A DNA stretch of 15,178 nt from Gallionella sp. (GCA_024654105.1 JANLID010000017.1:1-15178), one strand, 5' to 3'. Positions 1 to 6,290 are shown, numbered from the stretch's first letter. The notes: a model not told the origin generated them from the sequence alone. Made by a program: numbers and translations.

Positions 1-1
1 G

Positions 2-1654
2 GATGCCATCATGATTGCCGGCACGGAAGGAAACATCCTGCGCGTCAACCGCGCCTTCGAAGCTCTTTCCGGCTACAGCGCGGAAGAGTTGATCGGGAAA
101 AATCCGCGCATCCTTCAGTCCGGACGGCACGACAAGACTTTCTATCAGGCCATGTGGTCGGAGTTGCTCGATACCGGCAAGTGGTCGGGCGAAATCTGGG
201 ACAGGCGCAAGAATGGCGAGATCTATCCGAAGTACATGACCATCACGGCGATTTTCGACGGCAACCATCAGGTGACTCACTATGTCGCGGTGTCCAGCGA
301 CATCAGCCAGCGCAAGCAGTCGGAACAGGAAATCTATCAGTTGGCCTTCTACGATCCGCTGACCCATCTGCCGAACCGCCGCTTGTTGCTGGACCGTTTG
401 CGGCAGGCGATGGCGGTCAGCACGCGCAGCGGGCGGCAAGGCGCATTGCTGTTTCTGGATCTGGATCATTTCAAGAAGATCAATGACACGCAAGGCCATG
501 GCATGGGCGACCTGCTGCTGATCGAGGTGGCGCGCCGGCTGCAGGCCTGTGTGCGCGAGGGTGACAGCGTGGCGCGACCGGGCGGCGATGAATTCGTGGT
601 GCTGCTCGAAGAACTGAGCAGCGAGCCGGATGAGGCGGCCAGCCAAACCGAACTGGTCGCGGAAAAAATCCGCGACGAATTGGGTCAGCCTTATATGCTG
701 AAAAATTACGAGTACCGCACCACGCCGAGCATCGGCGTCAGCCTGTTCCATGGTCATCTGGAAAATGTGGAAAATTTATTCAAGCACGCCGATATCGCCA
801 TGTACCAGGCCAAAGCGGCAGGGCGTAACGCCATCCGCTTTTTCGATCCGCAGATGCAAATGGTATTGGATAAGCGCGCCGGCATGGAAGCGGATCTGCG
901 TCATGCCCTGGAGAAACGGCAATTCCGCCTGTTCTATCAGATCCAGGTGGATAGCCTGCGCCGCCCGTTGGGCACAGAGGTACTGCTGCGCTGGGAACAT
1001 CCGGAGCGCGGTTTTGTTTTTCCCGACCAATTCATCCCGCTCGCCGAGGAAACCGGGCTGATCGTGCCGATAGGCTTGTGGGTGCTGCAAACCGCCTGCG
1101 CCCGGCTCGAGGCATGGCAACACGATACGCTGACCCGCGACCTGACGCTGGCGGTGAACGTCAGCGCCAAACAATTCCACCAGGCTGATTTTGTCGCGCA
1201 GGTGCAGCGCGTGCTGCTGGAAAGCGGCGCCAAGCCCTCACACCTCAAACTGGAACTGACGGAAAGCATCGTGCTGGAGAACGTCCAGGACACCATCGCC
1301 AAGATGCGCGAAATAAAGCTGCTTGGCGTGAGCTTTTCGATGGACGACTTCGGCACCGGCTATTCATCGCTGTCCTATCTGAAACGCCTGCCGCTGGACC
1401 AGATCAAGATCGACAAATCCTTTGTGCTCGACATCACCAACGACCCCAACGATGCCGCCATCGTGCAGGCCATCATCGCGATGACCCATGCATTGGGGTT
1501 GAACGTGATTGCCGAAGGGGTGGAAACCGGGGCACAGCGGGACTTTCTGGATAAACACGGCTGCCATGCCTTCCAGGGTTATCTGTTCAGCAAGCCGGTG
1601 CCGCTTGAGGAGTTTGAGGCGTTGTTAGCCATACCCAGCTTAGGTTACAACTGA
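2..1654 (+). CDS. PAS-GGDEF-EAL cyclic-di-GMP turnover protein (5' end outside window, 3' end altered by insertion)
   Basis: The frame is open from base 2 and the first residues already lie inside a PAS domain, so the true start is upstream. Numbering from the first Met in the window (base 11): PAS sensor fold about 1-100, diguanylate cyclase (GGDEF) domain about 105-285 with intact GGDEF at 191-195, and phosphodiesterase (EAL) domain about 295-540. The EAL signature reads E-V-L at 323-325, keeping the catalytic Glu; the later DDFGTGYSS, KIDKSFV and IAEGVET motifs are present. By family knowledge it makes and/or degrades cyclic-di-GMP in response to a PAS-sensed signal; which activity dominates cannot be read from sequence. 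The last nine residues (from the second Leu of EALL onward: LAIPSLGYN) come from an inserted element: the apparent original end, LKR and stop after the first Leu, is found at 3335-3346. The domain core is unaffected. Confidence 0.93.
   Translation, partial: DAIMIAGTEGNILRVNRAFEALSGYSAEELIGKNPRILQSGRHDKTFYQAMWSELLDTGKWSGEIWDRRKNGEIYPKYMTITAIFDGNHQVTHYVAVSSDISQRKQSEQEIYQLAFYDPLTHLPNRRLLLDRLRQAMAVSTRSGRQGALLFLDLDHFKKINDTQGHGMGDLLLIEVARRLQACVREGDSVARPGGDEFVVLLEELSSEPDEAASQTELVAEKIRDELGQPYMLKNYEYRTTPSIGVSLFHGHLENVENLFKHADIAMYQAKAAGRNAIRFFDPQMQMVLDKRAGMEADLRHALEKRQFRLFYQIQVDSLRRPLGTEVLLRWEHPERGFVFPDQFIPLAEETGLIVPIGLWVLQTACARLEAWQHDTLTRDLTLAVNVSAKQFHQADFVAQVQRVLLESGAKPSHLKLELTESIVLENVQDTIAKMREIKLLGVSFSMDDFGTGYSSLSYLKRLPLDQIKIDKSFVLDITNDPNDAAIVQAIIAMTHALGLNVIAEGVETGAQRDFLDKHGCHAFQGYLFSKPVPLEEFEALLAIPSLGYN
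1587..1624 (+). repeat. Left attachment-site repeat (att, 38 bp direct repeat copy 1)
   Basis: These 38 bases, coding for the SKPVPLEEFEAL stretch of the EAL protein, recur without mismatch at 3297-3334 in the same orientation, offset by 1710 bases. With one mismatch the match extends left to 1583. The truncated integrase gene ends 20 bases away, as expected for an integrase-mediated insertion. Identity core for recombination is inferred; the repeat itself is seen directly. Confidence 0.85.
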
Positions 1655-2019
1655 ACAGGTGCATTCTGCGGTAGCTGTTCTGTAGCCAAAACGTAGCCAG
1701 ATACAGAGGGAAGCCTAGCCGCAGCAGTAGCTAAATGAGAAGAAGAGAGATGCGCATACCGCTCTACCATCCTGCTACTAGACCACCCGCCAAGATGCTG
1801 CACTTCGAACACAGTCACGCCGTTTTGCACCGCCCAGCTTGCCCACGTATGCCGTAAATCGTGCCAGCGGAAATCAACAATGCCAGCCCGCTTTAATGCA
1901 TTGCGCCAGACTTTTCCGTTCGCCCTTGCAATTCGCTTTCCGCCTTTGGTAAAAACCAGAGGCGGGTGCTTGCCGATATGCTTGGTCAATACGGCTATCC
2001 TTGAGCAATCCAATACCAC
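1645..2019 (-). pseudogene. Tyrosine recombinase (phage-type integrase), C-terminal fragment
   Basis: The 124-codon frame encodes the C-terminal catalytic half of a tyrosine integrase: HDLRH (His53, Arg56), LGGW (Trp79) and the nucleophile region VERYAHL (Tyr88). Full-length relatives run to roughly 330-400 residues and carry an arm-binding domain, a core-binding domain and the first catalytic Arg and Lys; all are missing here. The frame is closed by a stop at 2032-2034 just upstream, and the only available start is a GTG at 2017-2019, so this is a decayed 5'-truncated gene rather than a short working one. Recognisable similarity seems to start near the KHIGKHP segment. It lies beside the left att repeat and points toward it, so it probably catalysed insertion of this element. 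Alternative: an excisionase-independent fragment with DNA-binding use, which cannot be excluded. Confidence 0.85.
1683..1699 (+). repeat. Candidate recombinase arm-site pair, left (TAGCCA x2)
   Basis: Two TAGCCA hexamers start 11 bases apart (1683 and 1694), one helical turn. The whole 17-base block recurs with a single mismatch at 3162-3178 near the other end of the element, in the same orientation. Tyrosine-integrase arm sites are typically short direct repeats near both ends, so that role is inferred. The left block lies inside the last codons of the integrase fragment. Confidence 0.45.
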
Positions 2020-2068
2020 CCTTTTTCGACCTCATCGGCTAACGCGCTGCCTGAGCGTTGCCACCGCT

Positions 2069-2692
2069 TTATGAGAGGCTACTGGGTTTTGGGTCGATCT
2101 CTTGAAGGATTTCGCGCGCCCACGGATTGATCTCACCATAGCACTTGATCAGCTTTCCTTCACTCGTGCGGAACAAAAGCTGTGCCGGTGCGTTGTCCAC
2201 CGAGTTGTCGTAGATGTAGGCACGGTCAGCGATGCGTGCTGCCACCGAGCAGTTTGCCAGCGACCGGGTATAGCGAGCGATGATTTTGCTGATGGGCACA
2301 TCGTGTCCGCCTTCCATGACGCGCAGTGCGACGCGCTTGGCGTTGATGGAAGGGTTATCTGTGCCAACGAAAAACAGCCGGACGAAGAATCCCGCCTGCT
2401 TCGCCCGTTGGATGAAATCGATCTTGTCCGGCATTGACAGCACAGTCTCGAAAGCCAGGCTGCGACCATCCCGCACGCACCGTTCCCGCACTTCGGCGGC
2501 GCGGATGGCCGCTTTTCTAACGGCATCGGGCGCATTCCAATCGCCAAATTCGTCGCGGGCAATATAGTCGGGGTTCACGTATTCGCAACCGCCCATCCAC
2601 TCATGGCGGAGTAACTGCTCGGTGATTGAAGTCTTGCCAGCGCCGTTAGGGCCTGCGACAACAATCAGGCGCGGCTTGAGCGCCTCGCTCAT
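2069..2692 (-). CDS. Zeta-toxin-like P-loop kinase (probable toxin of a TA pair)
   Basis: 207 residues beginning with a strand-plus-Walker A motif, AGPNGAGKTS, with the P-loop Lys at 20, followed by NPDYIA (about 40-45), a FETVLS segment (about 81-86), a beta strand VRLFFVGT, and an Arg-rich stretch with RV..RV.EGGHDVP (about 120-132) and a RYTRSL element. This is the layout of zeta-type kinases, which in characterised cases phosphorylate UDP-N-acetylglucosamine and block wall synthesis; many chromosomal relatives are unstudied. The ATG overlaps the stop of the upstream small gene (ATGA) and no clear ribosome site precedes it, so translation is probably coupled to that gene, as is common for toxins downstream of antitoxins. 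It sits between the att repeats as the main cargo. Toxicity is inferred, family membership is fairly sure. Confidence 0.82.
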   Translation of the reverse strand: MSEALKPRLIVVAGPNGAGKTSITEQLLRHEWMGGCEYVNPDYIARDEFGDWNAPDAVRKAAIRAAEVRERCVRDGRSLAFETVLSMPDKIDFIQRAKQAGFFVRLFFVGTDNPSINAKRVALRVMEGGHDVPISKIIARYTRSLANCSVAARIADRAYIYDNSVDNAPAQLLFRTSEGKLIKCYGEINPWAREILQEIDPKPSSLS

Positions 2693-2874
2693 GCTGTGGC
2701 ATGTTGACGATTATTGGCGGCGACAATTTCTTCACGCAGCCGTCGCATAAGTTCCTGACGTGCCAGTTCGGCACGCCGGCTCGCCTCGGTTGCTACCGAA
2801 TTCATCAAGTTTTCCAACTGCGCATCCGTCGGCTCGTGCTGGATGTCGTTCAAATCGAAACGTTCGCTTTGCAT
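2689..2874 (-). CDS. Small acidic-then-basic helical protein, probable antitoxin partner of the zeta-like kinase
   Basis: 61 residues. I chose the ATG at 2872-2874 because GGAGA lies eight bases upstream; a TTG at 2889 is in frame but would put this GGAG inside the gene. The protein has an acidic N-terminal part (FDLNDIQHEPTDAQLENL) and a charged, probably helical C-terminal part rich in Arg, Glu and Ala. The stop overlaps the ATG of the kinase gene (ATGA), giving a tight two-gene unit. I do not recognise it as the classical epsilon antitoxin; small unrelated upstream proteins accompany many chromosomal zeta-like kinases, which is the reason for the antitoxin call. It could also be a transcriptional repressor of the pair, but no helix-turn-helix is evident. 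Confidence 0.7.
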   Translation of the reverse strand: MQSERFDLNDIQHEPTDAQLENLMNSVATEASRRAELARQELMRRLREEIVAANNRQHATA

Positions 2875-2915
2875 GATGTATTTCTCCAAGTGTATGCCGG
2901 CTAATCTGACTGCCG

Positions 2916-2952
2916 ATTCTACTGGATTTCCGCCTTCCTCGGCATGAGGAAG
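2916..2952 (-). promoter_or_regulatory. Candidate promoter/operator of the kinase-antitoxin pair
   Basis: Read on the minus strand, TAGAAT (2921-2916) matches the -10 consensus at five of six positions and lies about 42 bases before the ATG. Just upstream is a perfect 7-base inverted repeat, CTTCCTC - 5 bases - GAGGAAG (2934-2952), overlapping where the -10/-35 spacer and -35 would be. No good -35 is visible. An autoregulatory operator is a reasonable but unproven reading. Confidence 0.3.
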
Positions 2953-3161
2953 AGCGAAATGTTCGTGCTGTGCGGCCTTCTGTCACCGGAGGATCACGCT
3001 GAGTGAACCAGCCGATCTGGACTATGCCTTCGGCATGATCGAGCAGTCCTGCGCAAACGTACTTTAAGGAGAATGGGCATGAAAGGATAGGCCATGTCGG
3101 TTGCAGGTTTCTGGCATCTACATTTTCCTGGTCAAAGTTTTTGACTAGCCATGTGGGTGTA
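2953..3161. other. Non-coding part of the inserted element
   Basis: No convincing gene is visible between the promoter region of the kinase pair and the right-end repeats. The longest frame on the minus strand here (start at 3248-3250) runs on through the small gene in another frame and shows no family motif. A 25-codon tail ending in TAA at 3064-3066 on the plus strand has protein-like character but no start and no recognisable domain; it may be the end of a decayed gene. Confidence 0.4.
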
Positions 3162-3178
3162 TAGCCAGAACGTAGCCA
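3146..3178 (+). repeat. Candidate recombinase arm-site cluster, right (TAGCCA x3)
   Basis: TAGCCA occurs at 3146, 3162 and 3173; the last two form a 17-base block matching 1683-1699 with one mismatch. It lies about 120 bases inside the right att repeat. The stretch between it and the repeat (about 3255-3290) is strongly A/T-rich, which would favour bending. Arm-site function is inferred. Confidence 0.45.
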
Positions 3179-3292
3179 AGGAACTGAAATCCGGTACGTT
3201 TTAAAGCTTTTTGTGGCTTTCCTAGAACTACTGCAGGTAGCACAAGGCATTGTTTGTAATATACTAAAAATAAATACTTAAAAAATATGCGC

Positions 3293-3346
3293 CTGATCAG
3301 CAAGCCGGTGCCGCTTGAGGAGTTTGAGGCGTTGCTGAAGCGATAA
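3293..3346 (+). pseudogene. Displaced 3' end of the EAL gene, containing the right att repeat
   Basis: Bases 3297-3334 duplicate 1587-1624 exactly. Read in the EAL frame from 3299 they give SKPVPLEEFEAL followed by LKR and TAA (stop 3344-3346), a normal-looking end for an EAL protein. I infer that this was the original 3' end of the gene at 2-1624 before a 1710-base element went in. It has no start and is not expected to be translated. Confidence 0.82.
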
Positions 3347-3444
3347 TTCAGGCAATTTGCTTGAGTGATCCATTCGATACGGTCAGCTTTACCGGATGGT
3401 CATGCATCTGAATTTTATTTGCGCATTTCATCCGTTCTGTTTCA

Positions 3445-3473
3445 TTGACCGTTCATTCGTTCGCAGGTAGGAT
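3445..3473 (+). promoter_or_regulatory. Predicted sigma70 promoter for tpiA
   Basis: TTGACC (3445-3450), a 17-base spacer and TAGGAT (3468-3473) form a good sigma70-type promoter; transcription would begin near 3480, leaving a leader of about 25 bases before the chosen tpiA start. Nothing else of note is seen between the displaced EAL end and tpiA (3347-3506). It probably drives tpiA and secG, perhaps reading on into the tRNA and nuo genes. Confidence 0.5.
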
Positions 3474-3506
3474 TGCGCACCTTTAATGTCTGACGGGTGG
3501 ATTACG

Positions 3507-4262
3507 ATGCGTCGCAAGTTGGTTGCCGGAAACTGGAAGATGCACGGCACACTGGCTCAGAATGCTGAGTTGCTGGATGCGGTGCGGAGCGGGATGCGCC
3601 AGATCACGGACGTCGATTGTGCGGTTTGTGTGCCGTTCCCCTATTTGGCGCAGGCGCAGCAAAAGTTGTCCGGCAGCAATGTGAAATGGGGTGCGCAGAA
3701 TGTGCATCAGTTGGACAAGGGCGCCTACACCGGCGAGGTATCCGCCGCGATGTTGCGCGATTTTGAATGCAGCTATGCGATCGTCGGGCATTCGGAGCGC
3801 CGCGCTTACTATGGCGAGAGCAGCCACCTGGTGGCCGAAAAATTTCTCGCGGCACAGCAGGCCGGGTTGACACCTGTCTTGTGTATGGGCGAAACTCTGC
3901 AGCAGCGCGAAAGCGGCATCACTGAAACTGTAGTTGCCGGGCAGTTGGATGCGCTGATTCAGTTGGGTGGTGTGCAGGTGTTACGCAACGCGGTGGTAGC
4001 TTATGAGCCGGTATGGGCGATTGGCACCGGTAAAACGGCAACTTCAGCGCAGGCACAAGCGATGCATAGGTTCATTCGTCAGCGTATCGCTGCTCAGGAT
4101 GGTAAAATCGCTGCGGCATTGTGTATACTCTACGGCGGCAGCGTGAAGGCGAATAATGCGGCAGAGCTGTTTGCGATGCCGGATATTGATGGCGGGTTAA
4201 TCGGCGGGGCATCCCTGGTGGCTGATGAATTTCTGGCGATTTGTCGCGCGGGTCAGGTTTGA
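3507..4262 (+). CDS. tpiA: Triosephosphate isomerase
   Basis: 251 residues, the family's usual length. Interconverts dihydroxyacetone phosphate and glyceraldehyde-3-phosphate in glycolysis, gluconeogenesis and the Calvin cycle; cytoplasmic dimer. Visible catalytic residues: Lys11 in AGNWKMHG, His95 in IVGHSERR, and Glu167 in AYEPVWAIGTGKTA, which also carries the mobile loop 6; the phosphate-binding LYGGSVK follows. An upstream in-frame ATG at 3486 would add MSDGWIT, but GGGTGG at 3495-3500 is spaced six bases from the ATG at 3507 and the protein then begins MRRKLVAGNWKM, as relatives do. It is followed 35 bases later by secG, the usual betaproteobacterial order. Nothing is odd in the sequence. 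Confidence 0.96.
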   Translation: MRRKLVAGNWKMHGTLAQNAELLDAVRSGMRQITDVDCAVCVPFPYLAQAQQKLSGSNVKWGAQNVHQLDKGAYTGEVSAAMLRDFECSYAIVGHSERRAYYGESSHLVAEKFLAAQQAGLTPVLCMGETLQQRESGITETVVAGQLDALIQLGGVQVLRNAVVAYEPVWAIGTGKTATSAQAQAMHRFIRQRIAAQDGKIAAALCILYGGSVKANNAAELFAMPDIDGGLIGGASLVADEFLAICRAGQV

Positions 4263-4297
4263 TTTTTTTTGTTGCAGGTATGTTAAGGGAGTCGTTT

Positions 4298-4642
4298 GTG
4301 GAAACATTGGTTTGGGCGGTGCATATTTTAACGGCCGTGGTGCTGATCGGCCTGGTGCTGATACAGCATGGCAAGGGCGCAGATATGGGTGCGGCGTTCG
4401 GTACGGGTTCGGCCGGCAGCCTGTTTGGCTCCAGCGGTTCGGCCAATTTTTTGAGTCGCAGCACGGCAGTCGCTGCGACATTGTTTTTCGTTACCAGCCT
4501 GTCGCTGACTTATATTTATGCTCATCCCGCGCAGCAGCAGGGGTTGATGGACAAGGTGAGTCCGGCGGCTATCCAGGCGTCTCCGGCCACGCCGGCGGTT
4601 AATCCTGTCGACGAATCGAAGTCCGGGGAAATTCCAAAATAA
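4298..4642 (+). CDS. secG: Protein-export membrane protein SecG
   Basis: 114 residues from a GTG start (4298-4300), chosen because a strong AAGGGAG stands six bases upstream and the product then begins METLVWAVHIL as SecG proteins do; earlier in-frame starts would reach back into tpiA. SecG is the small subunit of the SecYEG translocon of the inner membrane and assists SecA-driven export. Two membrane helices are visible (about 3-22 and 52-72), separated by the typical QHGKGADMGAAFG and a Gly/Ser/Phe-rich loop. The C-terminal tail after about residue 80 is Pro/Ala-rich and variable, as in other betaproteobacteria. The tRNA-Leu gene starts 29 bases after the stop, so the two are probably in one transcript. 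Confidence 0.93.
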   Translation: METLVWAVHILTAVVLIGLVLIQHGKGADMGAAFGTGSAGSLFGSSGSANFLSRSTAVAATLFFVTSLSLTYIYAHPAQQQGLMDKVSPAAIQASPATPAVNPVDESKSGEIPK

Positions 4643-4671
4643 TTTTCTGCCAAAATTTCCTGTAATACATT

Positions 4672-4758
4672 GCGGTTGTGGTGGAATTGGTAGACACGCT
4701 AGCTTGAGGGGCTAGTGCTCGCAAGAGCGTGGGAGTTCGAGTCTCCCCATCCGCACCA
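4672..4758 (+). tRNA. tRNA-Leu (anticodon GAG)
   Basis: 87 bases with encoded CCA. Anticodon stem CTAGC/GCTAG (4699-4703/4711-4715) encloses a 7-base loop with GAG at 4706-4708, reading CUC and CUU. The long variable arm of a class II tRNA is present: GCTC/GAGC with a GCAA loop (4717-4728). T stem GGGAG/CTCCC with TTCGAGT loop; D arm contains GGTGGAATTGGTAGACAC, typical of Leu. The acceptor stem pairs at six of seven positions; position 5 against 68 is T-T (4676 and 4750). Discriminator A73 (4755), as required by leucyl-tRNA synthetase. Located between secG and nuoA, a common arrangement. Confidence 0.97.
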
Positions 4759-4867
4759 GATAGTAAGCGGGTATAAGCGGGCGCATAAGTGCCCCAACAC
4801 AATAATACGAATAAAAAAGTGATTCCGGGCGAACCGGCAAATCACAAGAACCGAGGGGGGAAGCTCA
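4759..4867 (+). promoter_or_regulatory. Leader between tRNA-Leu and nuoA with two small hairpins
   Basis: TAAGCGGG is repeated at 4764 and 4774. A hairpin GGGCGC-ATAA-GTGCCC lies at 4779-4794 and an A-rich stretch follows. A second inverted structure at 4819-4845 pairs GTGATT with AATCAC and CCGG with CCGG around a GCGAA loop with a two-base bulge. Then comes the strong nuoA ribosome site (GAGGGGGG, about 4854-4861). No clear -35/-10 pair was found, so the nuo promoter may be here or the operon may be read from upstream. Function of the hairpins is unknown. Confidence 0.4.
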
Positions 4868-5224
4868 ATGTTGGAAAATTATTTTCCGGTGCTGTTGTTT
4901 GTCTGTGTCGGCATCGCGATGGGCGTGGTTCCCGTAATACTGGGCAAATTGGTTTCACTCGATCGGCCTGACAGTGAGAAACTTTCCGCATATGAATGCG
5001 GTTTCGAGGCTTTTGAAGATGCGCGCATGAAATTCGATGTGCGCTATTACCTCGTTGCCATCCTGTTCATTCTGTTCGACCTCGAAATTGCCTTCCTTTT
5101 CCCCTGGGCGATCGTGCTCAAGGAAATCGGTACCTTCGGTTTTGTTTCCATGATGATCTTCCTGGCCATTCTCGTGGTTGGCTTTATCTACGAATGGATG
5201 ATGGGAGCATTGGAATGGGAATAG
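4868..5224 (+). CDS. nuoA: NADH-quinone oxidoreductase subunit A
   Basis: 118 residues, three membrane helices (about 5-27, 60-82, 88-110), the usual size. Part of the membrane arm of complex I next to the quinone channel. Conserved features: the loop SEKLSAYECGFEAFEDARMK between helices 1 and 2, with the Cys of YECGFE that faces the quinone site, and FLFPWA after FDLEIA. The ribosome site GAGGGGGG precedes the ATG. The gene overlaps nuoB by 10 bases. Confidence 0.97.
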   Translation: MLENYFPVLLFVCVGIAMGVVPVILGKLVSLDRPDSEKLSAYECGFEAFEDARMKFDVRYYLVAILFILFDLEIAFLFPWAIVLKEIGTFGFVSMMIFLAILVVGFIYEWMMGALEWE

Positions 5225-5691
5225 AAGGCATTCTGGAAAAGAGCGTCGTCACCACGACGCTCGATACCATTATCAATTACACCCGTACCGGATCGTTGTG
5301 GCCGATGACCTTCGGTCTGGCGTGTTGCGCGGTGGAAATGATGCATGCCGGTGCGGCGCGTTATGATCTGGACCGTTTTGGCGTAGTGTTTCGTCCCAGC
5401 CCGCGCCAGTCCGATGTGATGGTGGTGGCAGGTACACTGTGCAACAAGATGGCGCCGGCGTTGCGCAAGGTGTACGACCAGATGGCCGAGCCGCGCTGGG
5501 TGATTTCGATGGGTTCATGCGCGAACGGCGGCGGCTATTATCACTACTCCTACTCGGTGGTGCGCGGTTGTGATCGTATCGTTCCGGTGGATGTGTATGT
5601 GCCGGGATGCCCGCCAACGGCCGAAGCCCTGCTGTACGGCATCATCCAGTTGCAAAACAAAATCAAACGAACCAATACCATCGCGCGTTAA
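5215..5691 (+). CDS. nuoB: NADH-quinone oxidoreductase subunit B
   Basis: 158 residues. Carries the terminal 4Fe-4S cluster N2 that passes electrons to quinone, at the base of the peripheral arm. Ligands are visible: tandem Cys37-Cys38 in GLACCAVEMM, Cys102 in GSCANGGG and Cys132 in PGCPPTAE. An in-frame ATG at 5194 is rejected: the ATG at 5215 has GGGAG seven bases upstream and gives MGIEGILEK, the standard betaproteobacterial start. The start lies inside the end of nuoA, so translation is probably coupled. nuoC follows after 8 bases. Confidence 0.97.
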   Translation: MGIEGILEKSVVTTTLDTIINYTRTGSLWPMTFGLACCAVEMMHAGAARYDLDRFGVVFRPSPRQSDVMVVAGTLCNKMAPALRKVYDQMAEPRWVISMGSCANGGGYYHYSYSVVRGCDRIVPVDVYVPGCPPTAEALLYGIIQLQNKIKRTNTIAR

Positions 5692-5699
5692 GGTAAATT

Positions 5700-6290
5700 A
5701 TGGCTGCTGATTTGAGTGCATTGCGTACCAGTCTGACGGATTTGTTTGGCGACAAGCTGGCCGGCATGGAGGAACGGCTGGGCGAGTTGACCGTGGTGGT
5801 CAAGGCTGCCGGGATGCTGGACACGCTGACGCGCCTGCGCGATGCGGGGGGCTTCGAGCAGATGATCGATCTGTGCGGCGTGGATTACTCCGCATATGGT
5901 GATGGCGCGTGGGAGGGGCGGCGCTTCGCAAGCGTCTATCATCTGTTGTCGGTGGCGCATAACATGCGCCTGCGGGTGCGTATCTTTGCCGAGGAAGACG
6001 ATTTTCCGGTGCTGGAATCCGTGACGGATATCTGGTCATGCGCCAACTGGTATGAGCGCGAGGCATTCGATCTGTTTGGCATCGTGTTCACCGGGCATCC
6101 TGACCTGCGCCGCCTCCTGACCGATTACGGGTTTGTCGGCAATCCGTTCCGCAAGGATTTTCCCTTGTCAGGACATGTGGAAATGCGCTATGACCCGGAA
6201 CAACAGCGCGTTGTGTATCAGCCGGTGTCGATCGAGCCGCGCGAAGTGACGCCGCGCATCATCCGTGAAGAAAACTACGGTCGCAATTAA
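5700..6290 (+). CDS. nuoC: NADH-quinone oxidoreductase subunit C
   Basis: 196 residues, normal for a separate (not nuoCD-fused) 30-kDa subunit. A cofactor-free peripheral-arm protein that packs against NuoD and NuoB. The family signature is present: YEREAFDLFGI, then FTGHPDLRRLL, at about residues 117-140, and a C-terminal tail with PREVTPRIIREENYG. The ribosome site is weak (AAGG just after the nuoB stop). A 120-base spacer with a repeat-like hairpin separates it from nuoD, unusual for this otherwise tight operon. Confidence 0.96.
   Translation: MAADLSALRTSLTDLFGDKLAGMEERLGELTVVVKAAGMLDTLTRLRDAGGFEQMIDLCGVDYSAYGDGAWEGRRFASVYHLLSVAHNMRLRVRIFAEEDDFPVLESVTDIWSCANWYEREAFDLFGIVFTGHPDLRRLLTDYGFVGNPFRKDFPLSGHVEMRYDPEQQRVVYQPVSIEPREVTPRIIREENYGRN

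Noticed and set aside
2875..2889. TTG start five codons before the chosen start of the small antitoxin-like gene
   Set aside because: It would overlap the GGAG that serves the ATG at 2872-2874.
2991..3066. Plus-strand 25-codon tail reading RITLSEPADLDYAFGMIEQ and so on to a stop
   Set aside because: Looks protein-like and could be the end of a lost enzyme gene, but it has no start, no upstream continuity and no motif I can name.
2732..3250. 172-codon open frame on the minus strand in the inserted element
   Set aside because: Overlaps the small antitoxin-like gene in another frame, has no ribosome site or domain, and runs through the arm-site repeats.
1587..3334. Insertion sequence (transposon) instead of an integrase element
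   Set aside because: No terminal inverted repeats or transposase; the 38-base duplicated target is far longer than a transposition target duplication.
3486..3506. Earlier in-frame ATG for tpiA
   Set aside because: The later ATG has a correctly spaced ribosome site and gives the family N-terminus.
4672..4758. tRNA-Leu as an integration site
   Set aside because: No repeat of its 3' end is found in the window; the integrase fragment clearly belongs to the EAL repeats.
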